DNA of 64,000 nt, from NCBI GenBank assembly GCA_905221605.1, contig CAJNDS010002346.1, forward strand, positions 436,001 to 500,000, in the 5' to 3' direction. Of the stretch, positions 1-10,808 are shown one piece after another. Origin of the DNA: Symbiodinium natans. Taxonomy: Eukaryota; Sar; Dinophyceae; Suessiales; Symbiodiniaceae. The number at the start of each line of letters is the position of its first letter. Within the stretch, counting starts at the first letter, position 1. Under the pieces are notes generated by a model, which searched no databases, was not told where the DNA came from, and saw only the letters and a program-made list of their open reading frames with translations. The position numbers and the translations under genes are program-made.

Positions 1-537
1 ACACCCGGTAACAGCAATATAAACCCTATCTCAAAGTCTAGAGAAATAGAGGCGAAACACAGAAATACACACATGGAAGTGCGCCATACAACATATCTAT
101 ATTTTTAGGGTTTAGGGTTCAGGGTTTAGGGTTCTATCTATCTATCTATCTATCTAAATATATATATATATAGTTATAGATGTAGATAGGCTTTCTGGTT
201 GAGGTTTTAGGGTATGCTGGCCCGGAAATATACTTAAAACAAAAAAAGAGGGGGGGGAGGGGAGGCGGGGGGTGGGGGGCGGGGGGGTGTGGCCATCCCG
301 CCTTCCCAGCCCCCGTGGAAAGATTGTTTCGGGTCCGTGGGTTAAAGGCCCTCAGGGCATCAGGGTTTCACACGGGAGGCGGAAAACACACACATCAGGT
401 CGTGGGAATACACATCACCCGAATGTGGACCTTCATGCAGAGAACTACACATCATTCGAGAGAAGACACATCCTAAGATACGAAACCCCCAACGTGGATG
501 CCGCATATTGTTCTGAGCCACTGATCGGTAAAAATCC

Positions 538-690
538 ATGAACCTCGCAGACGCTGACGTTTCAGGCCACGTGTACTTCAATCTGGCATGCATTTTGGCA
601 GCAAATCCCGAAGGAGACGCCGCTTTGTGTGACAACCCACTGATGAGGGCTTGTACGGCTTTGCAAATCGGGGCGAAGGGTTTAGGACTT
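538..690 (+). CDS. Coding-like stretch, unidentified
   Basis: Frame from ATG 538 contains DADVSGHVYFNLACILAANP and then a helical-looking Leu/Ala-rich stretch up to a TTTAGG-like run near 680. No family recognised; the flanks are repeats. Could be an exon or chance in GC-moderate DNA. Confidence 0.3.
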
Positions 691-1221
691 AGGGCTAGGC
701 GGGCCCATAAGGAACCCACACTTTTTGCACAGTTATGCTTTTCTGGTTCAAAATCCCTGCAAATACCACTGTTTCCTTGCTTCCGGCCATTACCCTATCC
801 CCGCATTTTGGGTTAAAATTTGCAATATTTTTTTGGCATCCGTAAACTACACTGGTATGTGTGGGCTTTCTGCACTGTTTCACACTTTCGTCGTGCGCGA
901 AACTAAGGTCCCTTTTGCTGGCATCCGCTTCTGCCCAGCCCTGGGTCTAAATTACATGCTTCTTCACCATAGTTAGAAGCGAGCATCCATGGCCCAACCA
1001 TGATGACGTCCATGAAACCTTCTTGCCAGAAATGGCTGGATGTTCTTGCTTTTAGGCGCACCGGGGGGAAGCAGAAAGGCGTCATTTCTCAACACAAAAG
1101 ACTGCGACCTAAGTGCTGCACCTCACGTTTTCTGGTGGGGCCGTACTTTTCCGCGGGTTCATTGTGCCAGTATTTCGGGCCAGAGTTCATCTGGGGCTGT
1201 GTGCAAGCTCCTCACCTACTA

Positions 1222-1322
1222 ATTGCTTAAGAGCCCCCATAAAAAGAAAACAAAAACACATGCTTGTTGATAAGGGCAATTTCGGGATTATATTCTTTGA
1301 TTTTTGGTAGTTCTTAAGCAAA
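1222..1322. mobile_element. L-family element
   Basis: ATTGCTTAAGAGCCC to TAGTTCTTAAGCAAAT. Confidence 0.6.
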
Positions 1323-2393
1323 TGCAGGGCCCTAATTTTCCTAAACCCTGCCCATGAACTCTTTAGCTCTGAGCCCTTGGCCAGCCTGTAAACCCAATTT
1401 CGGGTTTAGGGTTTCGGGTAAGTTTAGGGTTTAGGGTTTGGGGTTTAGGGTTTAGGGTTTAGGGTTTAGGGTTTAGGGAACCCGAATCCTTACACCCCAC
1501 GCCAAGATTTCGGGTTGGGGAGGGTGAGCCGAGTGGCTGGGACGTGAAGATCGACATGGGCCGGCGGGGGCAATGTCAGGGACTGAAGAGACGTGTTCCT
1601 CAGCACCTGCGCTGAGAGGGCTTGGGGGTTTAAGGGGGTTTAGAGGGTTTAGGGATTAGGCTAACCTAAACCATGTAACGATCTTATAAGGGGTTCAGAA
1701 GGTTTAGAGGGTTTAGGGATTAGGGTAGCCAAAACACACAAGGCCCCGAGGCCGGGGGCTTAGGGCCAGATCGTGACATGTCGGCGGGGGTTTAGTGACA
1801 TGCCGGCCGTTTCAGACATATGCACGAAGGGTCCCAACTTTTCATCAGCCCCCTAGAATTAACATCCTTTGTGGTGGGACGACCCAGAAACTCTGGGCTC
1901 CGTGTTGCGACCTGACAGGGACCCAAAGTGTGCCCAACATCCTGAACACTGCAAGCCCCAAGCCGTCAACCCTGCACTTAAACCCTAAACCCTAAACCCT
2001 GCACCCTAGGACTCGGTAAGCCCCCAAGCCCACCTGCTGCAAGAGGACTGCTTGAGCCTCGAGCTTCTGCATGATGACATCATGTTTGGACCTTAAGAGC
2101 TTGCGTTTTGGGGGAGTGGGGTTTAGTGGCAGGCTGGTTTCGGGGTTAAGGTTTAGGGTTTGAGGTTTAGGGTTTAGGGTTGGGGGGTTGGGGTTTGGGT
2201 TTAGGGGTTTAGGGTTTAGGGGCTAACCCTAAATCTTAAACCCTGAACCCTGAACCACCCTGAACCCTAAACCCTAAACCCCAAACTTGCGAGATTGGAT
2301 CAGGCAGCAGGAGCTCGGACAAGGCCGCGCGCTCGTCCGTGACAGGCTCTCTCGTGACGGCATTGCACTCCTGTGCTCTCCGACTACCCCCCT

Positions 2394-2568
2394 CTATACT
2401 ACTTTAGGGTTTAGGGTTTAGGGTTTAGGGTTTAGGGTTTAGGGTTTAGGGTTTAGGGTTTAGGGATACTACTAGCCCCCGCCCCCTAGGTTCCCCCTGA
2501 AATAGCCTCAATTAGGCTTCATTATCCCTAAATAACCTTCACTATGGGGGGGGGGGGGGGGTAGTATC
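2394..2568. mobile_element. E-family element with telomere-like insert
   Basis: Arms TATACTACTAGCCCCC (once the insert is removed) and GGGGGGGTAGTAT. The insert 2403-2465 is flanked by ATACTAC. Confidence 0.65.
2403..2465 (+). repeat. Telomere-like array, nine exact TTTAGGG units, 7-bp flanking duplication
   Basis: 63 bp, no variant unit. ATACTAC flanks at 2396-2402 and 2466-2472. Confidence 0.95.
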
Positions 2569-2601
2569 GCGGGTCCATGCACCCATCAAGTGTATGTAAC
2601 C

Positions 2602-2703
2602 TTGGGATGTTGCCCCTTAAACAAACCAGTCCTTGATAGGGATCATGATCGGGGGTACTATAATCCCTCCAAAGGACTGCAAGTATAAGGGGGAGCATCC
2701 CAA
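2602..2703. mobile_element. A-family element
   Basis: Arms TTGGGATGTTGCCCCTTA and AAGGGGGAGCATCCCAA; inner arm AGTCCTTGATAGGGAT. Abuts an H-family right half. Confidence 0.7.
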
Positions 2704-2729
2704 TAGGAACCCGTTTAAGGACCCGAGTA

Positions 2730-2805
2730 ACCCTAAACCCTAAACCCTAAACCCTAAACCCTAAACCCTAAACCCTAAACCCTAAACCCTAAACCCTAAA
2801 CCCTG
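2730..2805 (-). repeat. Telomere-like array (CCCTAAA), 7-bp flanking duplication
   Basis: About ten units. CCGAGTA at 2723-2729 and 2806-2812. Confidence 0.95.
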
Positions 2806-2842
2806 CCGAGTATGTACTTTACAGGTACATGGGCCCTTGGGT
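2806..2842. mobile_element. H-family right half beyond a telomere-like insert
   Basis: CCGAGTATGTACTTTACAGG to GGGCCCTTGGG. The other side of the insert ends TTTAAGGACCCGAGTA. Confidence 0.6.
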
Positions 2843-2847
2843 CTCAG

Positions 2848-3234
2848 CTCGGTAGCCCAGTATCCGAACAAAAATCAGGGCGGCACCCTCGTTGGGGATT
2901 CTGGCACTGATAAGGGAAGCGAGATTTAGGGTTTAGGGTTTAGGTTTAGGATTTAGGGTCTAGGGTTTGGGGTCTAGGGGTTTAGGGGTTTAGGGTTTAG
3001 GGTTTGGGGTTTAGGGATTTAGGGTCTAGGGTTTGGGGTCTAGAGGTTTAGGGTTTAGGGTTTGGGATTTAGGGTTTTGGGATTTAGGGTTTAGGGTTTT
3101 AGGGGTTTAGGGGTTTTGGGGTTTTGGGGTTTAGAGGTTTTAGGGTTTAGGGGTTTAGGGGTTTAGGGTTTACGGTTTCGGGGTTTAGGGAGCGAGAACC
3201 TACTTGGGCGAAAGGACACCGCTTGGCTACCAAG
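2848..3234. mobile_element. C-family element carrying a 266-bp telomere-like insert
   Basis: CTCGGTAGCCCAGTATCC to CGCTTGGCTACCAAG. The insert 2925-3190 is flanked by the 7-bp duplication AGCGAGA. Confidence 0.75.
2925..3190 (+). repeat. Degenerate telomere-like array, 7-bp flanking duplication
   Basis: 266 bp, 38 times 7, many TTTGGGG, TCTAGGG and TTTTAGGG variants. AGCGAGA at 2918-2924 and 3191-3197. Confidence 0.95.
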
Positions 3235-3936
3235 ACAGGGCTAGGGTTTTACGGGTGCTAAACTCATGCTGGCTGTTCCTGGAACCTCTTGAAGATACAG
3301 AAGTGTTCATGGCTCGTTCTAGATACAGCAGCTGAAGCAAACAAACAAACAGTTCAGGAACCCTAAACCCTGAACCCCAAACCCTTGATACCCATCCCAA
3401 GAATCTGGGGCCTTGGGGGCGCAGCGTTCCCCCTGGGGGGGAAACCCTTTGTGCTTCAACTGGCTAAACCCTATAGACCCTAAACCCTAAACCGTAAACC
3501 TTAAACCCTAAACCCTAAAACCTGAGCCCTAAACCCTAAACCCTGAAGAGCACGCAGGGCTTGTTCAGAAATGTGGCCCCCGGCGAGGTACCGGGCTTGT
3601 GTGTAACCATCGCCCCCTTAGGCCCCTTAACTGCAAAGCCTAGCCTCAACCCTAAACCCTAAACCCTAAACCCTCAACCCTCAACCCTCAACCCTCAACC
3701 CGAAACCCTAAACCCTATAAACCCCCAAATTTGCAGCTGTTGGAGCCCCGAAACCAAGAAACCTCCAGCCTAGACGCCGCTACGGGGGCCGTCCTAGCGT
3801 TAGTGGCGGTCAAGTACGGCGACCTTTTCGCCCCCGCCCCAAGTTATAAGAAGGGCTTAAGGTTTAGGGTTTAGGGTTTAGGGTTTAGGGTTTAGGGTTT
3901 AGGGTATGGGGTCTAGAGTTTAGGGTTTAGGGTTAT

Positions 3937-4052
3937 CTAGATCCAAGAGTAAGCTAGGTCTAAAAAGGGTGCCCTTCTTGGTTTGAGGAGCTTATATAAG
4001 GGTGCCCTAAACCCCCAAAAAGAGGGAAATAAGGCCCTCCGCTGAAACCTAG
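3937..4052. mobile_element. B-family element
   Basis: CTAGATCCAAGAGTAAGC to GCTGAAACCTAG, interior GGTGCCCTTCTTGGTTTGAG. Confidence 0.65.
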
Positions 4053-4244
4053 TAAGACGGTGGTTTGGAAGCACGCCGGTCCATGCCCGCTCGTGTATTT
4101 AGGGGGGTTGGCTTCACACACGTCGTAGCTTCCAGTTCTCTAGTTCATGGTTGTGATAGTGTTGAAGAACTTAAACTTAGATTCCTTGTTGTGCTTAAGT
4201 ACCCTGAAAGATGTATATAAAAACCCTAAACCCTAAATCCTAAA

Positions 4245-4505
4245 TGCTACCCCACTATGACACAGTTCTGTGCCTCCAGGTCATCTTCGGCTTCGTCGGC
4301 CTCTCCGGGATGTTTGAACGCCTGGGACAAGCTGAAGTCAAACACTCCATCTAAACCCTAAACCCTAAACCCTAAATGTTACCCCACTATGACAAAGTTC
4401 TGTGCCTCAAGGTCATCTTCGGCTTCGTCGGCCTCTCCTGGATGTTTGAATGCCTGGGACAAGCTGAAGTCAGACAGTCCATCTAAACCCTAAACCCTAA
4501 ACCCT
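4245..4505. repeat. Tandem duplication of a roughly 131-bp unit
   Basis: Each unit is about 108 bp of unique sequence (starting TGCTACCCCACTATGACA / TGTTACCCCACTATGACA) plus CCCTAAA units. The minus frame ends DDLEAQNCVIVG or DDLEAQNFVIVG before a stop. Confidence 0.85.
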
Positions 4506-4638
4506 AATTAAACCCTAAACCCTAAACCCTAAGCCCTATTCCAGGCTGCAAACTCTTTGACAGGTTCTGCCATGATTGAGGTGGATTTGACTGGAGAGCT
4601 GATCGAGCACGGACACGCATGATGGATGCAACTAGCCT

Positions 4639-4726
4639 TTGTTGCTGAGTTCATAAGCCCCAAAGAAGTGTACACTTTCAGCTCCATAAAAATTTATAGT
4701 ATCTACTAAGTAGCAATTCATGAACC
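4639..4726. mobile_element. I-family element
   Basis: GTTGCTGAGTTCATAAGCCC then GTGTACACTTTCAG; right end diverged. Confidence 0.6.
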
Positions 4727-4729
4727 AGT

Positions 4730-5100
4730 CCATGAATGTAAAAAACAGCATGTCCCCCCCGTGGGAGCGCGTCGCGCCCCAACTGCGTTAATGCGAAGAC
4801 TCACCCGAATCTGCGTGGATTGCTAGCAATCTTAGCTGGCTCGCTCGACTCAAATGCGGTGCTGGATCTTGTTTTTGGCAAGTATGTTTCTCAGCGCAGA
4901 TTCAGCCTGTTCTCTCTGCGCTTACTGTACCTTGTTGTGGACTTTGCTTCTGCTGAGATGCGGTGCCACAAAAAGGTACGAAGAGGTGGTTGCTTTAACA
5001 GTAGGCCAGATGGTACAGCCAAGAGGTTGGGGTGATTGTCCTGCGGGCACTTGGCGCGTGGCCCTCAGTCTATGGGTTATAAGCCCCTTCCCTGAAGAAC
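4730..5100. other. Unassigned stretch
   Basis: Two overlapping plus frames are open for 70-80 codons but neither resembles a known domain. The composition is less GC-rich than the coding-like islands. Confidence 0.4.
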
Positions 5101-5105
5101 CCTAA

Positions 5106-5257
5106 GATGTTCCCCTAGTATACACTGGGGCCTAGAGCGACTGTTTTGGAACCTCTTTGAGGCCAAAGTATATAAATAAATATGCAAATATAAATATAAA
5201 TATAGATAAAAATGAAAATATAAATATATACTATATACGCACATGGATCCTTAGGAA
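5106..5257. mobile_element. H-family element with AT-rich expansion
   Basis: AGATGTTCCCCTAGTATACA to GCACATGGATCCTTAGG; interior expanded with AATATAAAT units. Confidence 0.6.
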
Positions 5258-6561
5258 AGATGAGGTGTAAGTAGCGCTTGCGGGCTGGAGCTTTAGAGCT
5301 CGCGGTGGGCGTAGGGTATGCGGATTACCGGTTGATGTCGTTGCAATTCAGTTCTTTGTTTTTCGGTTCAATCTTGGGGTAGTTGCACGGTCGCTCCGTA
5401 TGGGCCCTTAAATGGGAACCACTTCTATACCCCTTGCATACCCTATACAGCCCAACGGACCATATTAAAAGAGGATGTAGGCACCCTTAGATTCTTGGCT
5501 TACGCTTTTGGGCGTGCTTTAAGGGGCTTTGGTTTCAAGGTTTCGTGTGATCTTCAACAGCCTATGGCTCGATGTAGTCATGTGTGTGTGTGCAATAAAC
5601 CCTAAACCCTAAACCACCCAGAGAGCCCAATAAGGAATGCGCCTTAGATCCCTATATAGTTTAAGGAGCATTCATCCTTACGTTATAGTAGGGAACCTTG
5701 GGTTACAAGGCGGATCGTAGCCCCTAAACCCTAAACCCTAAACCCTATAAACCCTAAACCCTAAACCCTAAATGTCCGTGTGATGCCCGCAAAGACTTGA
5801 GAATCAGCAGGCTGCCAGTGGGCAATCGGATAACGTTGTCTGATCGGAATGCTGGGAAGAGACGCCACGTACTCTGCATAACTCTACTTCGTATAGTAAA
5901 GCCCCCTGCCCCCCCCCCCCCCCCCCCCCCCCAAAACAAAAAAAAAAAAAAACAACTAAATACCCCGAACCCTAAACCCGCCTGTAAACCCGAAACAAGC
6001 CTAGACCTGGACCTTAGTACCCTAAACCCTAAACCCTCAACCCTAAACACTAAGTACCCCAGGGCCTCCGCTTCAAGCTGCGGGGGCACGGGCATGCTTC
6101 TGCGCTCGCCAAGTGCTCTGGGAGCGCAACTTGGGGCGCAAGATGTGGGGGATTTCCGAAATATGGGGGCCTGGGTTTAGGGTTTAGGGTTTAGGGTTTA
6201 GGGTTTAGGGTTTAGGGTTTTGGGTTTTGGGTTTTGGGTTTTGGGGGTCGGGGTTGAGGGTTTAGGGTTTGGGGCTTTTTGGGGGTTCATGTAATAGGCC
6301 CCATAGTATGTTGGGGTCTATTAGGGGACCCATACCCATATCAATACCCCTTGATTGTGGAGTCGGAATACCTTATTCACCTAGATGAGGCACCCTTTTT
6401 GCACCGGGTCAGGGTGTAGGGAGTTGTTGCATCTCTTTGTTTGAAGAGGCGGGGGTTCGGGGTAAAGCTGCGGTTGAGGGTGTTGCTTCTGTGGCACAGT
6501 TTCGTGCCGCTCTGAGCCATCGTGCCGAGGGGCTGTGCTGATTCGAGTATCATCGGAGTCT

Positions 6562-6680
6562 TCCCTAAGGATCCATGTACGTACATAGTATACACTTGGG
6601 AACTACAGCTACAATATAGGAACCTGGTTAGGGCCCAAGTATATATTATACTAAGTACGCATGTGGATCCTTAGGGTTAG
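6562..6680. mobile_element. H-family element
   Basis: CCTAAGGATCCATGTACGTA to GCATGTGGATCCTTAGG. Confidence 0.7.
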
Positions 6681-6828
6681 GGTTTAGGGCTAACTGTGGG
6701 CACAAAGGCCCACTCACGGCTTGGGGAGTCCTTACCCCGTGACCCCCCTACACTCGCAAAGCGCAGCGCGTCGCGTCTGGGAGAGAAGGTCTGCTTGAAA
6801 CATGGAAAAAGGTTAAGCTGGTGGCCTC

Positions 6829-6912
6829 TTACTAACAGTCCTTAATAGGGATTCTAGTACCCCCCCCCCATTAGAATCCTTATTAAGGAGTGTTCGTATA
6901 AGGGGGAAGATT
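6829..6912. mobile_element. A-family element, outer ends eroded
   Basis: TTACTAACAGTCCTTAATAG paired with the reverse arm around 6880-6912; C-run loop at 6862-6871. Confidence 0.6.
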
Positions 6913-7312
6913 TTACTAGTGGCCCTACTACCGTAAAAGCCCTCTGAAACAGCATCCCTAACTCTGCCAAGGTCATCCGGTGTAGGGTTTAGGGGTATTT
7001 ACCTGCAGCTGTATGCGTCATGCCGCTACATCTTCTAATTCGGGGGCACTTGGCAAAAAAACTCAAGTGTAACCACACGGCAGGCAAACAGAGTTCCAGG
7101 TAGGATTTAGGATTGAGGGTTAGCCGGCCCACACTTACACACAGTGCACCAATGAGCACATGTCAGCAGCAAAAGGGGCGCACATAGCGGGCGAGATCCT
7201 GCTTGCGGGCGGTTTAGGAGGCAGGATTTATGGTGTCAGGGTTAGGACTTAGACTACACCGAAACAGGCCCATCACTCCTCAAAACCCGAACTGCTGCTC
7301 CCCTCTTCTGCT

Positions 7313-7413
7313 TAGTTGCTGAGTTCATAAGCCCCAAAAAAGTGTACACTTTTCAGTTCTATAGGGGATTATAGTATCCCAAAAAGTGTAAAGTCTGCTC
7401 ACTCAGCTACTAG
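7313..7413. mobile_element. I-family element
   Basis: TAGTTGCTGAGTTCATAAGC to CTGCTCACTCAGCTACTAGG. Confidence 0.7.
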
Positions 7414-7490
7414 GTCTGTGATCTCATCTCAACCATACCAACTACTTGGTTGCCTCCAAAAAATCTGGAGTCGATGACCTTTGAATTTCT

Positions 7491-7641
7491 AAGGGTAGCT
7501 ACATGGTCCCTTAGTATGGGCCCTTAAAAAGGGTTCCCCTTATATGCCCCTGATATACCCTACACAAATTAAGGGTCGATACATCAGAACCCTTTAACGG
7601 AGGTAAGGGACCATATTAAGGGCCCATGAAACTACCCCCAG
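7491..7641. mobile_element. G-family element
   Basis: AAGGGTAGCTACATGGTCCC to GGGCCCATGAAACTACCC, about 150 bp. Confidence 0.75.
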
Positions 7642-7795
7642 ATAGTAGCCCTAAACCCTAAACCCTACACCCTACACCCTAGACCCTATCTGCTAATTTC
7701 AACGGGTGTCAAGTCGGAGATGAGCAAGCTTGCCGACCATACACCGGCTGACCAACCTTGCTCGCCGCTACTGAACACCCCCCAAAACCCAAAGG

Positions 7796-7930
7796 GTCCA
7801 TGTAACTACATCGTATCTATTTGGGTCTTATACCAGGTACCTACATAGTATATACTTGCGTCTTAAAAGGGGTCCCGATATAGTAGCCTTAGGGCCCAAG
7901 TATATACCAGCGGGAAACATGGACCCTGAG
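7796..7930. mobile_element. H-family element
   Basis: GGGTCCATGTAACTACATCG to AAACATGGACCCTGAGG; the left arm is partly duplicated. Confidence 0.65.
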
Positions 7931-8100
7931 GAAAAGGCCTTCATTTGGGCTTCGGGACTTCGGAGTTTTAGGGTTCAGGGTTGACAAGCCCAAGTGAGGT
8001 GTTGTCCAATGTTGCTGCGGTTGCAGGCCCCCATCATCCAACTGCCGTACGCCCATTGTCAACACCCCTGCATGTTCGAGCGCCTCAGCTCCTAGGATGG

Positions 8101-8246
8101 CGCCTGAAACCCTCTGAAAAACATTCCTGAGCATGATCCTCTTAAACCCAATAAGGTAAACCCCTCTGAAAAAAAACATTCCTGAACATGATCCTCTTAA
8201 ACCCAATAAAGGAAAATATGAAATGTCCTCAGGGCCTTCCAAGGCT
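8101..8246. repeat. J-family repeat, tandemly doubled
   Basis: CATTCCTGAGCATGATCCTC recurs as CATTCCTGAACATGATCCTC about 60 bp on; each is followed by TTAAACCCAATAA. Related copies at 22222-22331, 24366-24430, 30040-30140, 46954-47045 and 63924-64000. Confidence 0.65.
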
Positions 8247-8355
8247 CGGACAGACACTCTTTGACGGAATCCATGTTAGGGTTTAGGGTTTAGGGTTTAG
8301 GGTTTAGGGTTGAATTAGGGTTTAGGGTTTAGGGTTTAGGTTTAGGGTTTAGGGT

Positions 8356-8660
8356 GGTAGCTGTTCTACTGTAGAGGATGCAGCTTCGTTAGGCAAGGTC
8401 AGTAAAGACAGGGTTTGGGCTGTTGCCGCAAGGTCACGTGCAACATGTACATTTTTTCATGCCGGAGATGCTGGCTCATGTACACATATCCAAGCAACTC
8501 GTCTCAGGAAGTCAAGAAAGGAGAGTGACATTGTAGATTTTGCTGTGCTCGAATGATACTGGGAAGAATACCACTACAATGGACTTAGCTGCTACCCTTG
8601 TCCTGATATACTGACAGGCGAGGCATTGTTCATTGCATAAGCGTGTCGTTTCGCAAGTTT
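8356..8660. other. Unassigned stretch
   Basis: No array, element or convincing frame seen; ends at an H-family copy. Confidence 0.5.
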
Positions 8661-8662
8661 TC

Positions 8663-8742
8663 CTGAGGGTCCATGTACCTGAATAGTACATACTTGGGCC
8701 TTATACAGCAACCCCTTCAAGGCCCGAGTGTATACAATGGAA
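8663..8742. mobile_element. H-family element, right end lost
   Basis: CCTGAGGGTCCATGTACCTG, then CAAGGCCCGAGTGTATAC. Confidence 0.6.
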
Positions 8743-8939
8743 TGTTAGGGTCGTGTGGATCAACCTCAAACATGCTAATACATACATGGGAATGCAGAGC
8801 AAGCTTGTCATACTTGGCACGGCCCTAAAAACCTAGCGTCGTTCTGTCTTAGGGCAACCGGGGGGGGGGGGGGGGTTGTGGAATCACCTCCCTCTCAGTA
8901 GTGACGGTGTTTGTGAGAACCTGTCGCCATATCACAGCT

Positions 8940-9300
8940 TGGTTTAAACCAAACTTGGACGGTACCAGGTTCAATGGCTAGCTAGATGTCTATGCAAATT
9001 GAAGATCCGTGTGCTTTGATCTATCACGATCGTCTATGACGTTCTCGCGGTTTTTGTGAGCTGCAAACGGAGTGATGTTGCATACCTTGAGACAGAACCA
9101 GCAAAACATGCAACGTCCTCTTAGTGGGCGACTTCCATGAAAGCTGCAGCTATTTAGCAGGGTTTCATAGGCGGCTTGCCTCAGAAATACAAAACCCAAC
9201 TACGGTCTGCAACATTTTCTGTGGGTATCTTGGAAGTTGGGCCTTATTCCTTCAACTTTGTGTAACGCCTAGCCCTATTTCTTGGGCGTAAGATCTTGTT
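8940..9300 (-). other. Unassigned stretch, one 69-codon minus frame
   Basis: The frame 9199-8990 is Cys-rich (CMFCWFCLK) with a possible GT donor after AAG, but no family is recognised. Confidence 0.3.
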
Positions 9301-9327
9301 TATGACCAGAAACAAAAGGGATCAACG

Positions 9328-9493
9328 AACCCTAAACCCCGAACCCCAAAGTCCCCAAGTTCAGTCTAAACCCTAAACCCTAAGCCCGAAACCCTAAACC
9401 CCAAACTCCCCAAGTTCAGTCTAAACCCTATTAGGGTTTAGGCTAAAGGCTAAACCCTAAACCCTAAACCCGAAACCCTAAACCCCAAGTTCA
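9328..9493 (-). repeat. CCCTAAA cluster with three copies of CCAAGTTCAGTC
   Basis: CCAAGTTCAGTC appears near 9355, 9412 and 9487, each copy separated by telomere-like units. Confidence 0.8.
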
Positions 9494-9934
9494 GTCCTGC
9501 ATGTTTGCCTCTATGACGAGCTGGGCTGGGCCCGTACGCCTCGCTGTCGGGCAAGAACCGTAGACCCGGCCAGAGGGACTTCATTTGTGGTTTAGGAATG
9601 TAGGAGTTTCGGGGCTTAGCGTTTTGGGGTTTTGCGGCTCAGGGATTTACGGTCTGGGGCTTCTGGATGCAGTGGGTTTAGAGTGTACGAGGTTTAAGGT
9701 TTAGAGGTTTGGGGGTTTTAGGCATTTAGGGTGTAGGGGGCTAGGGGTTAGGGGTGCGGGGCTCTTTGGTTGAGGAGTTCGGGGTTTAGAGGTTTAGGGT
9801 TTCGAGCTTGAGGGTTTGGGTTCTGGTGCCCTACGACACAACGAAGACACCACAACCGAGGAGTCAGAAAAAGGCCCCACACTTCAGTTCACCTCCCGAG
9901 TTCTCAAAATTCTGGTCCCTTTTGAGCCCTCTAG

Positions 9935-10022
9935 TCCCTAAACCCTAAACCCTAAACCCTAAACCCTAAACCCTAAACCCTAAACCCTAAACCCTAAACC
10001 CTAAACCCTAAACCCTAAACCC
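9935..10022 (-). repeat. CCCTAAA array, about 12 units
   Basis: Exact units; followed at once by an A element. Confidence 0.9.
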
Positions 10023-10026
10023 GACT

Positions 10027-10100
10027 TTGGGATGTTCTTTATACGCATCCCCGATGATAATCCCTATCAAGGACTCTTGGTATAAGGGGGAACATCCCAA
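10027..10100. mobile_element. A-family element, internally deleted
   Basis: TTGGGATGTTC left end, right arm to GGGGGAACATCCCAA. Directly follows a CCCTAAA array. Confidence 0.65.
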
Positions 10101-10258
10101 AATATCCCCAATATTCATGGTTTAGGGTTTAGGGTTTAGGGTTTAGGGTCTAGGGTCCGGAGCATCTCAGAACCACCCCACCCCCCCCCCCCCCCACACA
10201 CACAAAAAAAAAAAAAAAACTGCCCACTGCGATGGATCCTCCCTCACCCACCTTTGAA

Positions 10259-10369
10259 CTAGGATCCCCAGTAACCTAGGAATAATAAGGGCCCCCTGTT
10301 TGGTATCGGGTAGTCTTATAAAGAACCTAAGGCCCCAAAAAGGGAAACAGGGCCCACTGAGAGACCTAG
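10259..10369. mobile_element. B-family element, variant ends
   Basis: CTAGGATCCCCAGTAACCTA to CCACTGAGAGACCTAG; same subtype as 24210 and 31818. Confidence 0.7.
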
Positions 10370-10492
10370 TGAAAGCCAAACACAGAGCACCCAGAATGCC
10401 GAGACCGCGGCGAGATCTGCAGCGGGCTGCGCCACTTCGCGAACTTGCAGCCCGCCTCCTCAGGCATCGGAGTTTCGGTGCTGCGTGTTTGG

Positions 10493-10565
10493 GGTTTAGG
10501 TTTAGGGTTTAGGGTTTAGGGTTTAGGGTTTAGGGTTTAGGGTTTAGGGTTTAGGGTTCAGGGCT
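10493..10565 (+). repeat. TTTAGGG array
   Basis: About nine units. Confidence 0.9.
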
Positions 10566-10694
10566 TACAATCTACTATGTGCTGAAGCACGCCCCCCTCC
10601 AAAGTAAAGAACGATAATCCCCACTACTGCCCTTGCCAGGAAGCATATTGCTGTTTTTTGTATGCTTCTTAAGCAAATAATGGCAAATAAGGTG

Positions 10695-10807
10695 CTTGGT
10701 AGCCCAGTAACCAATTTCAAGTAAGGGCACCTTCCTGGGGTTGCTCACTTTATAAAGGAACCTAGAACCAAAAAAACACGGGCAACCGGGTACCACTGGG
10801 CTACCAG
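10695..10807. mobile_element. C-family element
   Basis: CTTGGTAGCCCAGTAACC to GTACCACTGGGCTACCAG, compact copy without arrays. Confidence 0.75.
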
Positions 10808-10808
10808 G

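Larger units (their letters stand above)
1..2390. other. Left edge: mosaic without recognised gene
   Basis: Holds TATC and AT microsatellites (130-175), a G-rich run (245-290), the coding-like stretch at 538-690, the L element, arrays around 1399-1478 and 2134-2282, and otherwise unassigned sequence. Confidence 0.6.

Noticed and set aside
2133-3190. CRISPR-like regular repeats
   Set aside because: Units are 7 bp, contiguous and telomeric; no spacers of constant length and no cas genes.
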